Shown here: positions 55,001-64,000 of the stretch, piece by piece | Layout: each line of letters opens with the position of its first letter | Position numbering within the stretch: the first letter of the stretch is position 1 | Translations under genes and position numbers: made by a program | Notes under the pieces: model-generated | Database searches by the model: none | What the model was told of the DNA's origin: nothing | The model's input: the letters and a program-made list of their open reading frames with translations, nothing else | From: Halichondria panicea | Taxonomy: Eukaryota; Porifera; Demospongiae; Suberitida; Halichondriidae | Direction: 5' to 3' | DNA: 64,000 nt | Assembly (NCBI RefSeq): GCF_963675165.1 | Contig: NC_087378.1 | Location: forward strand, 7,865,273-7,929,272

Positions 55001-58000
55001 CTCCCAGCCTATGTAGAGAATGCTCTGCGTGCCCTTCACATGGAAGAAGACAGAGAATATGCCATCACGAAAGGCAATATAATTCCAGTTGATTTTCAAA
55101 ACAGTGGAGTTATGGAGCTCAATAAGACATGGGGAGGGGGGCTACAGCAGATGCTCGAGATGAAACACGGTCTCTCCATGACTCCCATCTCTCTAGTGAC
55201 CAACTTCATGTCCAACGTAGAATTCTTCTCGAGATACAAGGGTATCTATGGCATGTCTGGTACACTTGGTCTAGACGAACAAAGCAACGCCACTACCATC
55301 CTCCACGAGCTGTACAAAGTTGACGTCGGTAGTATTGGGACTTTTAAAGTTCAAAAATTAGTTGAGGAACCCGCTCTGATTGTGGAGAGCTATGAAAAAT
55401 GGTTTAAGACAATTGTCGACATTGTCAGAAAAGAAAGTCAAGAGGTTGCATCCTGGAAGAAGGGCAGGGCCTCACTCATTCTCTGTGAAGACATTAGAAC
55501 TGCCGAATACTTGAAGGCGTACTTTGTGGATACTGAGGACTGGCCAGAGGACAAGGTGTATCTGTACGCTCACAGTAACTCTGAGCAACTCTCCAGCATC
55601 GATAAGATGTTTGGTCCTGGTGAAATCATCATTGCCACTAACCTTGCCGGTAGAGGTACTAACATCAAAGTGACGGATGAAGTCAATGCAAGTGGTGGTC
55701 TGCTCTGTCTGATGACATTCCTGGCTCGAAACAGGAGAGTGGAGTTACAAGCCTTTGGCCGAACAGCCCGTGGAGGCCAGCCTGGATCTGTTCGTTGCAT
55801 TCTCAACTATGCTACCATGCCAGCAAAGTACTATGGGATGAATATCGAAGAGATCAGAAGTATGAGGGCTGAGGATGAATCAATTCGTCTGAGAGAGCTG
55901 CTAGACAGTGACGTAAAAGAGGTTCAACTCAAGGAAAAACTGTTCAAAGAATATTGCCACTTCCTGCAAAACGTATATAAAAAGAGTGATGGAAGAGATG
56001 ACCAAACAGTCATAATTAATGCCTACAACGAGATGTGGGCTCAGTGGCTGATGATGAGGAGCAATAAAGTGGAGATGCTGCTGGAAAAAAATTTAACTAG
56101 TGAGCTTCAAGGCAAGCTAAATGGCGATTGGATACCTAAATTTTCAGCCCATCCTATTTTTCCCTCCACTTTTGTTGCTGCAAATTTCTATCACTATATC
56201 CAGTTCGGCAACCAGATTCTCACATCAGCAGATGAGGATGAAGACACTTTGTGGGCAATTCCTCACTACTCAATGAGCATACAATTGGAGCCACAATACT
56301 CAACCATTGCTTATTACAACCGTGCTTACGCTATGATTGTATCCGAGAGACCAGACAACAAGAAGAATGCCAGAGCAGACATTGAAGCTGCTATTGCGGG
56401 CCTCGACCTATACCTTGGTGAGGTGTCTACAGTCACCCAGTGTGTGGCCACTGTTGGACAGACAAAAGTGTTTGAGAGAAGAGAAGCTAATGACTTTGGT
56501 GATGGAGAACTAAAAGCCGACATGAATTCTCAAGTCCTAGCTCGTTTTGAGATCCTTCATTTCGTACGGGAGAAAATGCAAGAAGCCATTCAGAAGATCG
56601 ACTCCATCAGTGGAGACATCATTGCCAAGCCTGTCGGTATTTTCGCTCTCCTCCCAGAAGCTGACCACACCATTTCCCTGGAGTTGGCTAGAATGTGGGA
56701 ACTCGGGCTTGAGATTGTGTATACAATTGAAAAGAAGCCTCGCTTCGTTTGGGAGGCACTGATTGTGTTCTTATTGGGTGTGGCTCAGATTGTGGCTGGT
56801 GTGCTGTTGACAGTGTTCACTGCCGGGGCTGCAGCACAGTTTGGAATGGGCCTCATTGGAGAAGGTATCTCTGACTGCATTGACGGTATTGAGGGTATGA
56901 TTACTGGAGAATTCAGTTGGGCAGAGTGGGGCATCTCTAAGGCAACTAGCATCGCTCTGTCCCTCGTGACAGGAGGTTTGAGCCGTCTCGCTTCCACTGG
57001 ACTCAAAGCTATCAAGCATGGCTTCAAGGCGGCTAAGCGAGCTGGAAAAACACTCAAGTCCATTCCTAAGATGGTGGGCAGCACTACCAAGAGTGCTGCT
57101 AAAGCAAACCTGAAAACTGCTTCCAAGTATGTGGCAAAGGAATCTGTCATGCAGGGAGTTTCGTATGGGACTTCTAAAATCTTAAACTTGGCTGTCAATG
57201 AAGTTACTAAGTTGATTGGAGAAAAATTGAAGGAGAGTTTCCTCAGAATAATTCGTACGTCCTTCACATCTGGCTACCTGGGACAGGTGGTCGATGGCAG
57301 ATTCATTGCTGAGCTGAATACATACTACAAGGACAAAGCAAACGTTCCAGCCTCCATGTTGAGCAGTGGCAAGAAGATCTTTAGCAATGTTGGGGAATCT
57401 GTCACTAGCAAACTCAACAACAACTCTGAAATAAAAGAGCGAATAACTACAACATCCTTGGATCTTTTCGCAGAACTTTCACAGAAGAGCAAAAAGTTGA
57501 AAGGGATTGCAAACTTTGCACAATCGGCTATCGTTTTGACAATAGTGACCGACACAGTGGCCAGTTTAGGTTTCCTAGTGGATGAGTTTCCAACGAAAAT
57601 GGAAGACGTTAGCCGAGAATTCATCGAAGATCAGAAAATTGTAATGTCCGGCAAGTCTGCTGATCCATACAGAGGCTACAGTTGTGCGAACAAACTCAAG
57701 AACGATCTTGCTGATCACGCTGGCGATGTCTTTGCTAATGCAGTTGAAGTTCTTTTGCAAGGGAAATTGCGTCCACTTGTCGGTACCGGCTCAATGTCAC
57801 ACAGGTTCAACAGATTGACCCACAAAGTTGTAGGAAACTATGTGCTCAAGACAGACAAAACGATTGAAGATATAAAGAGTATTCAACATGCCAATTATAT
57901 ACGTGCAGTTGGTTTTGATACTGGTTCTGGACGCGCCAGCAACATTGCACTGGTCAAGGTCTACACCAAGAAGATGGCTAGCTCTGACACTCCTGGGTCT

Positions 58001-59383
58001 CTGATGGAGCTGAGAGTAGCCGCCGAACACTATGGCCAGAAGGTCACCATCTACACTGAGAAAAATGGCAAGCTCATCAAAGATACCGTTATTAATCCGT
58101 CCAACAAGAAGACACAAGATGAGATTAAATTGGTGTATATCCCCCCACCTAATCCCAATTCAGTTGGCCATTACGATGTCTTGATCAGTGGAGTTCGTAA
58201 GAGAGTTGAAGCTGACCAGAGCAACTGTCTGTTCCACGCGTATGCCTTCTCACGAAAATCCGACCTCACACGCTCACAACTCAAACAAGAGGCTCTATGG
58301 TTGAGACAGACTGTTGTTGATGACATTGCTAATAATCCCGGTAAATTTGCCGAGCATATCAAGCTTAGAGTACAAATGGACAATCTCCGCAGAGGAAATC
58401 GATTTGCCTTGATTGGAGCCGGACCACGTGATGAAGGAACTAAGATCCTGGATGGTTTCTACAAGCAAGAAGCCAAAGGAGATAAGATTTTCACTATGTA
58501 TGAGCAGGCAAATGGCGTCAAATGCAAGGCCTGGAGAAGGTACAACAAAAATCTCACTGTGGACGCTAATGGTGATGTTCAAGAATCAGATGCTCGATTG
58601 CAAGACTTCGAAGTTGAGATGGAGGGTCTCAACCTGGCAACTGCCGCTGGAAAGCGTTGCTGGGATACTAAGCCAGTGGTGGGCATGATAAAACGCGGTC
58701 CTGGTGCAGATGCTAGGGACTCTGAAGTATCATACCACTTGTGTCCTAGTCGAGGGGGAGCTAATGCAGGAGACCAGTATGCTAACGCTATACCTGCAAG
58801 CGCACATTACAACAACCTTGAGAAGTACATCTGGACTAAACCAATGAAACAGATGCTGGGAAGTAAAAACTTCTCAATGACAGTGAAAGGACTCTGTGGA
58901 GGATTAGATGAACGAATGTATGATGGAAAACGAGATATCGACGCTCCAACAAAAGATTTGCTATCTAAGAGGTATGCCTTGATTGAAAAGAAAGAGCCAA
59001 GGGCATACAGGCTACTATCTGGGTCAAGTTTCATTATCAAAATACCACCTGGAGTCACTTTAACTGCGACTGATATTAACGATATAAGTGAGGCTACATT
59101 CAAGAGTGATGACGATATTGGAACCGACACTAACCTTGCTGATGGAACAATATCAATTATTATGCCTACGGATAGCGAGCTGTTCATACCTAATGACCTC
59201 ACCAGGTTGCAGCCCAATGGAGAGTTGTATGCGGGTGAGCTGGTCCATGCAAGGATGAAGCAGCCAAAACTGAAGGTTCACAGATCAGTACCGTATCGGG
59301 TCAGGGCCCCGGCCCCAACTCCTGCAAAAACGCCACAAGACAAGCTTGATTTTGCAAGGGATTTTGCCCTGTTTATTGCTTGA
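52076..59383 (+). CDS. Giant SecA-like ATPase with coiled-coil repeats, membrane-like segments and OTU-like region, 2435 aa, single exon
   Basis: Residues 1-75 contain a CSVCG...PPC cysteine group. Residues about 95-270 are Gln/Ala/Glu-rich coiled coil, including three 40-residue repeats, then SVSR repeats. Residues about 600-1260 form a SecA-type DEAD motor: Walker A ITGEGKSL (G653-K656), VVTSSPILAVRD, Walker B VIVDEVDML (D762-E763), YGMSGTLG near 1060, motif V ATNLAGRGTNIK (T1188) and motif VI QAFGRTARGGQPGS (R1229, R1232). A TPR-like stretch lies near 1400. Hydrophobic Gly/Ala-rich segments follow at about 1556-1600. An OTU-like region shows GHYDVLISG (H2032) followed by SNCLFHAYAF (C2051). 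SecA normally drives preprotein export in bacteria and plastids; such a protein in an animal locus suggests ancient transfer from bacteria (inferred). The acceptor TCCTGCAG at 52051-52058 may serve a 5' UTR intron. ATTAAA lies 4 bases after the stop. The gene is intronless among intron-rich neighbours. Confidence 0.85.
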   Translation: MGSSPSEYNGANCSVCGRSLPPCKDWSGFKLQTIDRVFRVDQVYVFLGGQYYRIKGLPSYYCPTDFWDPERKFEKEKEVNGSKEDKLKRQELLKRKVELERQAKLERQAELERQAELIKQQAELIRQQAVEEQKRQAELIAQQVLRQQQEALRQAELIKQQAELIRQQAVEEQKRQAELIAQQVLRQQQEALRQAELIKQQAELIRQQAVEEQKRQAELILQQVLRQQQEALRQAELQRQVAQRQAELILQQMLRHMRMASPSVSRSVSRSVSQSVSRSVSRPFSASTRSQAPIQTMRAQYNDNIPDDATFLENETDEEIDTVTTDLVQAVSTIIENLQHTPKKKQQLDNWWLKAAQTLLLTHYMQSNSFPSAEKDQLLDFLVFLQTDLGDDDCLVLAGSLARLTEIRPIDMATTFTFDASLPLTAILATILLQTASYGSSLWMQRCLYTYTMANTDDEVMQTMYLKSAGEDWTTNQQMTFFKLCNEALPNEDHKKMLQMIQTYCVKSGFVMQALEKSPQTALSVVETEIRNELPRRVHDIGINIKRVEPNHFNMKSILWVTKRVFSRLPALSVATNYEITLQKNLARSKIVFKNIRNYLTDDLAMAEVIITLCCACLKFKGWYPRRPQIMALLILINFDQLDFNLLLEAITGEGKSLIVVLFAVILAHQNKHIDVVTSSPILAVRDVEEWEEFFQYFGVTVGHNTSLNRYENADMNEVLTDCYKKQVVYGTVGNFAGDILRQEFEQNNIRQGRRFDVVIVDEVDMLMLDEGVQFTYLSHKAAILKHMEPVVAAVWGMVGPLNLCRTTDGEILYAGSPNLFTQAIYECLDPEISLVQSHEHILLIAKDLGIFTENQYATLLQDDQEAKKTTIAEFTIDQTLALISGLADYENMPEFKAYTIDSVGALEAVTAVEYEDSAEKLLMLGNGLACILNTRYEIIDRGTEIVKTKLNFSDKESDAVIRVPKHLQDFVISQLPAYVENALRALHMEEDREYAITKGNIIPVDFQNSGVMELNKTWGGGLQQMLEMKHGLSMTPISLVTNFMSNVEFFSRYKGIYGMSGTLGLDEQSNATTILHELYKVDVGSIGTFKVQKLVEEPALIVESYEKWFKTIVDIVRKESQEVASWKKGRASLILCEDIRTAEYLKAYFVDTEDWPEDKVYLYAHSNSEQLSSIDKMFGPGEIIIATNLAGRGTNIKVTDEVNASGGLLCLMTFLARNRRVELQAFGRTARGGQPGSVRCILNYATMPAKYYGMNIEEIRSMRAEDESIRLRELLDSDVKEVQLKEKLFKEYCHFLQNVYKKSDGRDDQTVIINAYNEMWAQWLMMRSNKVEMLLEKNLTSELQGKLNGDWIPKFSAHPIFPSTFVAANFYHYIQFGNQILTSADEDEDTLWAIPHYSMSIQLEPQYSTIAYYNRAYAMIVSERPDNKKNARADIEAAIAGLDLYLGEVSTVTQCVATVGQTKVFERREANDFGDGELKADMNSQVLARFEILHFVREKMQEAIQKIDSISGDIIAKPVGIFALLPEADHTISLELARMWELGLEIVYTIEKKPRFVWEALIVFLLGVAQIVAGVLLTVFTAGAAAQFGMGLIGEGISDCIDGIEGMITGEFSWAEWGISKATSIALSLVTGGLSRLASTGLKAIKHGFKAAKRAGKTLKSIPKMVGSTTKSAAKANLKTASKYVAKESVMQGVSYGTSKILNLAVNEVTKLIGEKLKESFLRIIRTSFTSGYLGQVVDGRFIAELNTYYKDKANVPASMLSSGKKIFSNVGESVTSKLNNNSEIKERITTTSLDLFAELSQKSKKLKGIANFAQSAIVLTIVTDTVASLGFLVDEFPTKMEDVSREFIEDQKIVMSGKSADPYRGYSCANKLKNDLADHAGDVFANAVEVLLQGKLRPLVGTGSMSHRFNRLTHKVVGNYVLKTDKTIEDIKSIQHANYIRAVGFDTGSGRASNIALVKVYTKKMASSDTPGSLMELRVAAEHYGQKVTIYTEKNGKLIKDTVINPSNKKTQDEIKLVYIPPPNPNSVGHYDVLISGVRKRVEADQSNCLFHAYAFSRKSDLTRSQLKQEALWLRQTVVDDIANNPGKFAEHIKLRVQMDNLRRGNRFALIGAGPRDEGTKILDGFYKQEAKGDKIFTMYEQANGVKCKAWRRYNKNLTVDANGDVQESDARLQDFEVEMEGLNLATAAGKRCWDTKPVVGMIKRGPGADARDSEVSYHLCPSRGGANAGDQYANAIPASAHYNNLEKYIWTKPMKQMLGSKNFSMTVKGLCGGLDERMYDGKRDIDAPTKDLLSKRYALIEKKEPRAYRLLSGSSFIIKIPPGVTLTATDINDISEATFKSDDDIGTDTNLADGTISIIMPTDSELFIPNDLTRLQPNGELYAGELVHARMKQPKLKVHRSVPYRVRAPAPTPAKTPQDKLDFARDFALFIA
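52421..52780 (+). repeat. Coding 120-bp tandem repeat (40 aa), three copies
   Basis: Three almost identical 120-base units encode ELIKQQAELIRQQAVEEQKR followed by QAELIAQQVLRQQQEALRQA. Shorter related heptad-like pieces (ERQAELERQAEL) precede and follow. A second coding repeat, five 12-base units of GTCAGTGAGCCG giving SVSR, lies at 52861-52920. Near identity at synonymous sites implies recent expansion, so length polymorphism is likely. Confidence 0.9.
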
Positions 59384-62149
59384 AGCATTAAAAAAAACTT
59401 TTGTTATGTAGTAACTTGTAGTTGTAGTTGTAGTCTTATCTATATAGTGTGTAGGGTTCAAGAGCCAATCAGAGTTAGTATACCGTCATATAGCATGAAT
59501 GAAACATGAACAGAGCAGACTGTTTAGTTTAGGTTGAGTATATTCATAGCATAGCTATAGTATTTTTTGTTAGCTTATTCTGAGTTTTATGTAGACTCTA
59601 TAGATCTAGTTATGATCCTTATATGCTGAGTAGTATAATTATCGATATGTCTGTGGAGTGCATGCATGTGCATTTATATATATATATGGGGCTATATAGC
59701 TATAGAGTACAACTGCAGAATCCGATGCATGACACACTTAAAGGCTTTGATCTAATTATCGTCACATCAAATTCAGTGCCAAGGACTGAGCTCTGAGTTC
59801 TATACTCATCTCGAATAGTGTGTGCATGCATGCATGGGTCCAATGTGACTAGATATATCTGCATGCAAACTTGCTGGGAATAATATTGGGGTAAGCGAGG
59901 CGAGTCTCTACTACCTAACTATCTGTGTCTATGTACGTACTGTCAGGAGCACATCTGCCACACGAAACTTATTCAACGAAATGTTTTTTAATAGAAGCAA
60001 TTTTCCGTGAGATAGACATCTAAATCCAGGCCTGTATACATTTAAATTTTGTACAAGCCTGGATTTAGGTATGACAATCTGTGGCCATATCATTATTGCT
60101 ACACAACGTACTAGCCTCGATTCCAGGCCGCGAAGACTTTCTTCGCGGCCTGGAATCGAGGCTAGATTGCTACATCAAATTGAAACTGTGTTTGGTAAAG
60201 ATCCTTGCTTTCAAATTTCCAGATTACAAGAGGGGCGTGGCACACACATGCATTCACATGCTCAACCAGGAAGCGACCGGTTGAGTGGCCATTGAATTGA
60301 AGTGGTCTAGTTATTTTTTGTCTCAAGTGCGTTTGGTGTTTTTATCAGAGGCTGATTTCTCCATCCATGAGAGGAAACAACAGTGTGAGTTGGTGTACGC
60401 GTGTGTCTGTGTGAGTGAACTGGTTTAAATTGTCACACATTGAAGTTCATTGAAGCCTACCCAAATTTCTTAACCTAGTCTAGTCTAGTCTAGTCGTGTG
60501 TTGTAAATTGCTCTGACACATTGTAGTTGACATTGTAGTTGAACATTTACTGTGTACCATAATTTATAAATCGTCTACTCCACTAAATAAGTATAATACG
60601 TTTGTGAACATGTACGAAAATTATAAATAATATTATTCATTTGCCCAGTGCTATAATTATTAGCGGTGCTTTAGTTCACTTGTATTAGCTTATGTTATAA
60701 GACCTCTTGCGTGATTAGAAATCCCACTTTGATTAACAGTATAAATGCTTCTTTGATGATAATAATTATCGTCTGATTACCAATACCCTATTTGCCAAGA
60801 ATGCTATTAAAGCATGGGATACATTACTGGACAAGATGCTGGATGACATGATGGCGGTGGTGCAATACTACACCAAAGGGCTTGAATTATGATACTGCAT
60901 ATTCATTGTAGGTTCACAATGCAGGGGATACTGTATTTATAATTATGGCATGAACTGATTAACTCTGACCTCACTTTGCGTGAATACTTTTAGGCTTTAC
61001 TTTCACTGTTTTTGCTAGTTGTTTTGCAGCTGTCTGAGTGTGTGTGCTTACGAGTTCTATTAGCCACTAAGTCTGTTAGTAATTAACAGATGTTCCCACG
61101 TACATACACTGTGCGTTGTGTGTGAACGACTGTGGCTGTAAGGTCACTAATGGTCAGCCAGTCAGTTGGGGGTAGTTACTTGTATGGTATGGTTTCTTTG
61201 AATCTGCACTTCATTTTCATTGTACGTCTGCTTCCGTATTCGTGTACTGTATATATGATGTGTACGTACGTATGTGTGTACCAGTTACTTCCTCGCCTGT
61301 TGCTATTGTTTTATTACTATGTTGGTCATCTCTCTCTAAAAAAAATTTACTGTAGAACAATGCAAATTTGTGGCTTTTATAATCTGTGTCATGTATATAG
61401 GATGTTGGGCTCTCAACTTGGCCACCTTTTGATGCTTAAAATAGCACTGCTCCAAATCACTCCTTATAAAGAAAGAATGCATTCATGGCACTCTCACTGT
61501 ATTATTAGCCCATTGCTGATTCTATTGATAAATCATTAGTTTAGTCACCTTTTGTTGACCTTTTGAAGCTGCATGTGCAATGGTAGTGCAACACACCGAC
61601 ACTGTCTGTAAACCAAGTTTGTCTTACCGTACGTACACGCCTATTTATTTTGTCAACTTTTTCTGCAGGCCTTCGGCAAAATTGGACAAACTTTTATGGA
61701 GTTTTTGAAGGGGAGCTGTGGCGATTGGTGCCTAGCGCAGCACTGCTGAACTTCTGCTCGTTATAATAATCACTCCCTTCTCAACTGGAAACGAAAACAT
61801 CGGACAACGAAAACCCACCCACGTTATTGCACTCTTGACCAGTCACTCGTCTGTGTGTGCAAAATTAGGAGTTAATATACTCATTCAGTGTAGAGCTGAG
61901 TTGCTCTTCACAAAATTATTAGGAGGCATTCTACGCAAAACTTTTATCTCTCACGTATATACATTGTCAGTGTGAGCTTTTCTATTCTGTTTTAAGCTGC
62001 TTGCTGACTTGCTGGAATGTAGGCTTTTAGTGTAGTCTTATTTCACACTCAGATTTATTGTCAAAAGTACAAAGTTATTTATTTATTTATTATAATTATA
62101 CAGTCTTTTCTTTCTCTCTTTTATATTCGCTGTGTGTTAGCTAGTTGAC
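59384..62149. other. Long spacer upstream of the PRL phosphatase gene
   Basis: About 2.8 kb without a gene I can support. It contains a perfect hairpin (60111-60165), a TAGTC-type pentanucleotide run (about 60477-60496), and a possible 5' UTR exon ending near 60382 (ATGAGAGGAAACAACA before GTGAG). An open stretch at about 60776-60891 (KAWDTLLDKMLDDMMAVVQY) is exon-like but unassigned. Frames near 61132-61539 look random. Confidence 0.5.
60111..60165. mobile_element. Perfect 26-bp hairpin, CTAGCCTCGATTCCAGG family
   Basis: CTAGCCTCGATTCCAGGCCG plus CGAAGA pairs perfectly with its inverse across a three-base loop (CTT). Family members lie at 23997-24032, 24065-24113 and 28392-28479, with remnants at 29143-29160 and 30561-30574. 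The stem is too symmetric for a rho-type terminator and there is no U run, so a mobile hairpin is the better reading. Confidence 0.8.
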
Positions 62150-63125
62150 ATGACAGCCAACAACCATCGTAGTAGACCCACTCAGCCCGGGGCCCCGGCG
62201 CTTATTGAGCACGATACTCTCAAGTTTCTCATCGTCAATAATCCAGCTCAAGCCACTCTACCACAGTTTGTGAAGGTCAGTTTTGTGTGTGTGTGTGAGC
62301 CTACTAAGGGGTTTAGGTTAGCATCTGTTGTGTGTGTGTGTGTGAGCCTACTAAGGGGTTTAGGTTAGCATCTGTTGTGTGTGTGTGAGCCTACTAAGGG
62401 GTTTAGGTTAGCATCTGTTGTGTGTGTGTGTGTGGGTAGGTGGGTGAAACCTCCAGCTAAATCAACACATCATGTGATAGACCTCCTGCGAGCTACAGAA
62501 TGCAAAAGTTATGAATAATCGAAATCATGTGTTTTGCAAGTGTGTTTGTCTTTTCAGTTGAGTGTCTGTTAGTAAGTAGTGCTTCTGTATACACATACGG
62601 CTTTGTCAACTGAAAGCATCTTTGAATAGCTGCTTAGCATATCAGAACACGGCTGCTTCTGTTTATGCCCCAAATGTTCAAAAACTTTCAGCGGTTCTTT
62701 AAAAGGGTCGCTGGTATGTGTAGGAGTGTAAGCTAATCCGTTGTTGAACTCTAAATAAAGAACATCTCTGATTGATCTGTGTGGTTATTGTATATAGCTT
62801 AATCTTGTGTGAAACTGTACATTGAGCTTATAGTGTTTGTTCTGCCTTAAGGGTCTTACTGAAAGTGATCTTGCATATAAATTATTATACAACTGTTTTC
62901 TCAACGTGACTGTGACAGGTTTCCTATTGTTGTATGCTTTCTGTATATAGGAGTTGAAGAAGAACAATGTGAAGGTTGTGGTGAGATGCTGTGAGCCCAC
63001 CTACAGTACAGAGTCCCTCACTGAAGAAGGCATTGATCTCATGGTAGGCACATGCCCCGCACACGCACACGCACACACACACACGCACACACACACACGC
63101 ACACACACACACACACTGCATATGC

Positions 63126-63166
<41 letters not shown>

Positions 63167-63884
63167 TATTGAGGCATTTTAGGGTCTTTTGTAGGTGATT
63201 TGAGAGAGTGCTCTGGTGATCTGTTTGTCATACATGTACACAGTCAACTGTAATGCCTGTTGTTGACCAGTGTGTTACATAAATATATAATGTTGTGTTA
63301 TGCTATTGTATGTTCACACTTCCATTGTCACCCTGTGTATAGGAATGTGAATTTGCTGACGGTGCTGCTCCCCCCTCGAGTGTAGTGAGTCAATGGCTGG
63401 AGTTAGTTGAGGAGACATTCAAGAAGGAGCCCACTGGGTGCATTGCTGTCCATTGTGTGGCGGGACTGGGCAGGGCCCCCGTGTTGGTGGCCATAGCTCT
63501 CATTGAACACGGGATGAAGTATCATGCCGCTGTGGAGTACATCAGACAGTAAGTACAGAGGGGAGGGGCATGTCATAGCCTGGAATGCAAGCATTTTGCA
63601 CTTAATACACAAAAACCTGAGTGCACAAATTTTAAATTTTTGTGTAGGCAGAAATATCTGAAATTAATGCCTGCATTCAGTAGCTACTGTAGTAGAGTCA
63701 GTTCCAACTCCCCCACACCTATATCCCCACACATAGATATCTATTACCAGTAGATGACTGCTCATGTATTAATAATGAATTCTCTCTCTCCCCTCTCAGG
63801 AAACGAAGAGGGGCAATCAATAAGAAACAGATCGAGTTCCTTGAGAGCTACAAGCCCAATAACAAGAAGTGCTCCGTGATGTAG
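62150..63884 (+). CDS. PTP4A: PRL-type protein tyrosine phosphatase (PTP4A family), 169 aa, 4 exons
   Basis: Exons 62150-62275, 62951-63043, 63343-63548 and 63800-63884 sum to exactly 170 codons. PRLs are small prenylated dual-specificity phosphatases at the plasma and endosomal membranes that bind CNNM magnesium transporters. The signature loop [15 protein letters not shown] (C-x5-R, with the PRL-specific Ala after Arg) and [18 protein letters not shown] are intact. The protein ends KKCSVM, a CAAX box after basic residues. The general-acid loop reads [10 protein letters not shown] where vertebrate PRLs have WPFDDGAPP: the acid Asp is kept but the WP pair is not. Vertebrate PRLs have 167-173 residues. 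Intron 1 holds a tandem repeat, intron 2 a CA microsatellite. Confidence 0.95.
62283..62436. repeat. Tandem repeat in the first PRL intron
   Basis: Three copies of a unit of about 45-55 bases combine a TG run with GAGCCTACTAAGGGGTTTAG and GTTAGCATCTGTTG. The TG run length varies between copies. The rest of the intron (to 62950) has nothing recognised. Confidence 0.85.
63058..63165. repeat. CA microsatellites in the second PRL intron
   Basis: Two CA tracts (with CACGCA interruptions in the first) are separated by and followed by CACTGCATAT. It is an ordinary intronic microsatellite. Confidence 0.9.
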
Positions 63885-64000
63885 CCACTGACTGGGGCAC
63901 ACGCACACACACACACCATACAACTACTAGCAGCTGCCTCTATATATAGGATCATGCATAGCAACAAAGTGAACACCTCAACCTATAATTATGTTATTAT
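63885..64000. other. 3' flank of the PRL gene
   Basis: The flank has a short CA run at about 63900-63914 and AT-rich sequence. No further gene begins before the window ends. Confidence 0.6.

Noticed and set aside
60111-60165. Hairpin as a transcription terminator or miRNA precursor
   Set aside because: Animal genes do not use rho-type terminators, there is no T run, and the same terminal sequence occurs in several dispersed hairpins; a mobile repeat is simpler.
60776-60891. Short frame containing KAWDTLLDKMLDDMMAVVQY
   Set aside because: Looks protein-like but is isolated, with no start and no clear partner exon; not enough to call a gene.
61132-61539. 135-codon + strand frame with hydrophobic stretches
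   Set aside because: Composition and AT bias fit random reading of spacer, with no splice context and no recognisable motif.

Overview
The window looks like nuclear DNA from a marine invertebrate, most probably a demosponge. Genes are split by short GT-AG introns (often 45-80 bases). There is a tandem family of Death-domain plus ankyrin-repeat proteins, paired glycosyltransferase-92-like genes, many small inverted-repeat elements and ordinary metazoan housekeeping genes (TRAM, D2HGDH, PRL phosphatase). The species assignment is inference; no rRNA, tRNA or mitochondrial marker was seen. All exon boundaries below were placed by hand from GT/AG signals, reading frame and comparison between paralogues.

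Region 1 (1-36586) is a head-to-tail array on the + strand. It holds the 3' tail of one gene (23-256), five longer genes (434-5962, 6369-12811, 13026-21126, 21349-25832, 32315-36586) and a decayed stretch of partial copies (about 26440-32112). The complete members share one plan: N-terminal Death domain(s), an unnamed conserved helical/beta module, a long run of ankyrin repeats with close to one repeat per phase-0 exon, and a short charged or coiled tail. The array is strongly mosaic. The 13026 gene joins an N-terminus like that of the 21349 gene to ankyrin exons nearly identical to those of the 6369 gene, and it carries a 2-base frameshift in its Death domain. By family analogy these are candidate intracellular innate-immune or cell-death adaptors; that role is inferred.

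Region 2 (36862-49064) contains a 12-exon TRAM gene on the - strand. Two intronless GT92-like genes lie inside its seventh intron in opposite orientation. A 378-base head-to-head spacer separates TRAM from a 15-exon mitochondrial D-2-hydroxyglutarate dehydrogenase gene on the + strand.

Region 3 (49065-59383) is repeat-rich spacer, a possible three-exon small gene (51480-51976), and a 7.3-kb intronless ORF. That ORF encodes a 2435-residue protein with a bacterial SecA-type DEAD motor, a 40-residue coiled-coil repeat, membrane-like segments and an OTU-like cysteine-protease region whose conserved parts appear in reversed order. This is the most unusual gene in the window.

Region 4 (59384-64000) is a long spacer followed by a complete 4-exon PRL (PTP4A) phosphatase gene with a CAAX box.

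Throughout, introns and spacers carry at least six families of short inverted-repeat elements, several of which can be dated against paralogous empty or filled sites.
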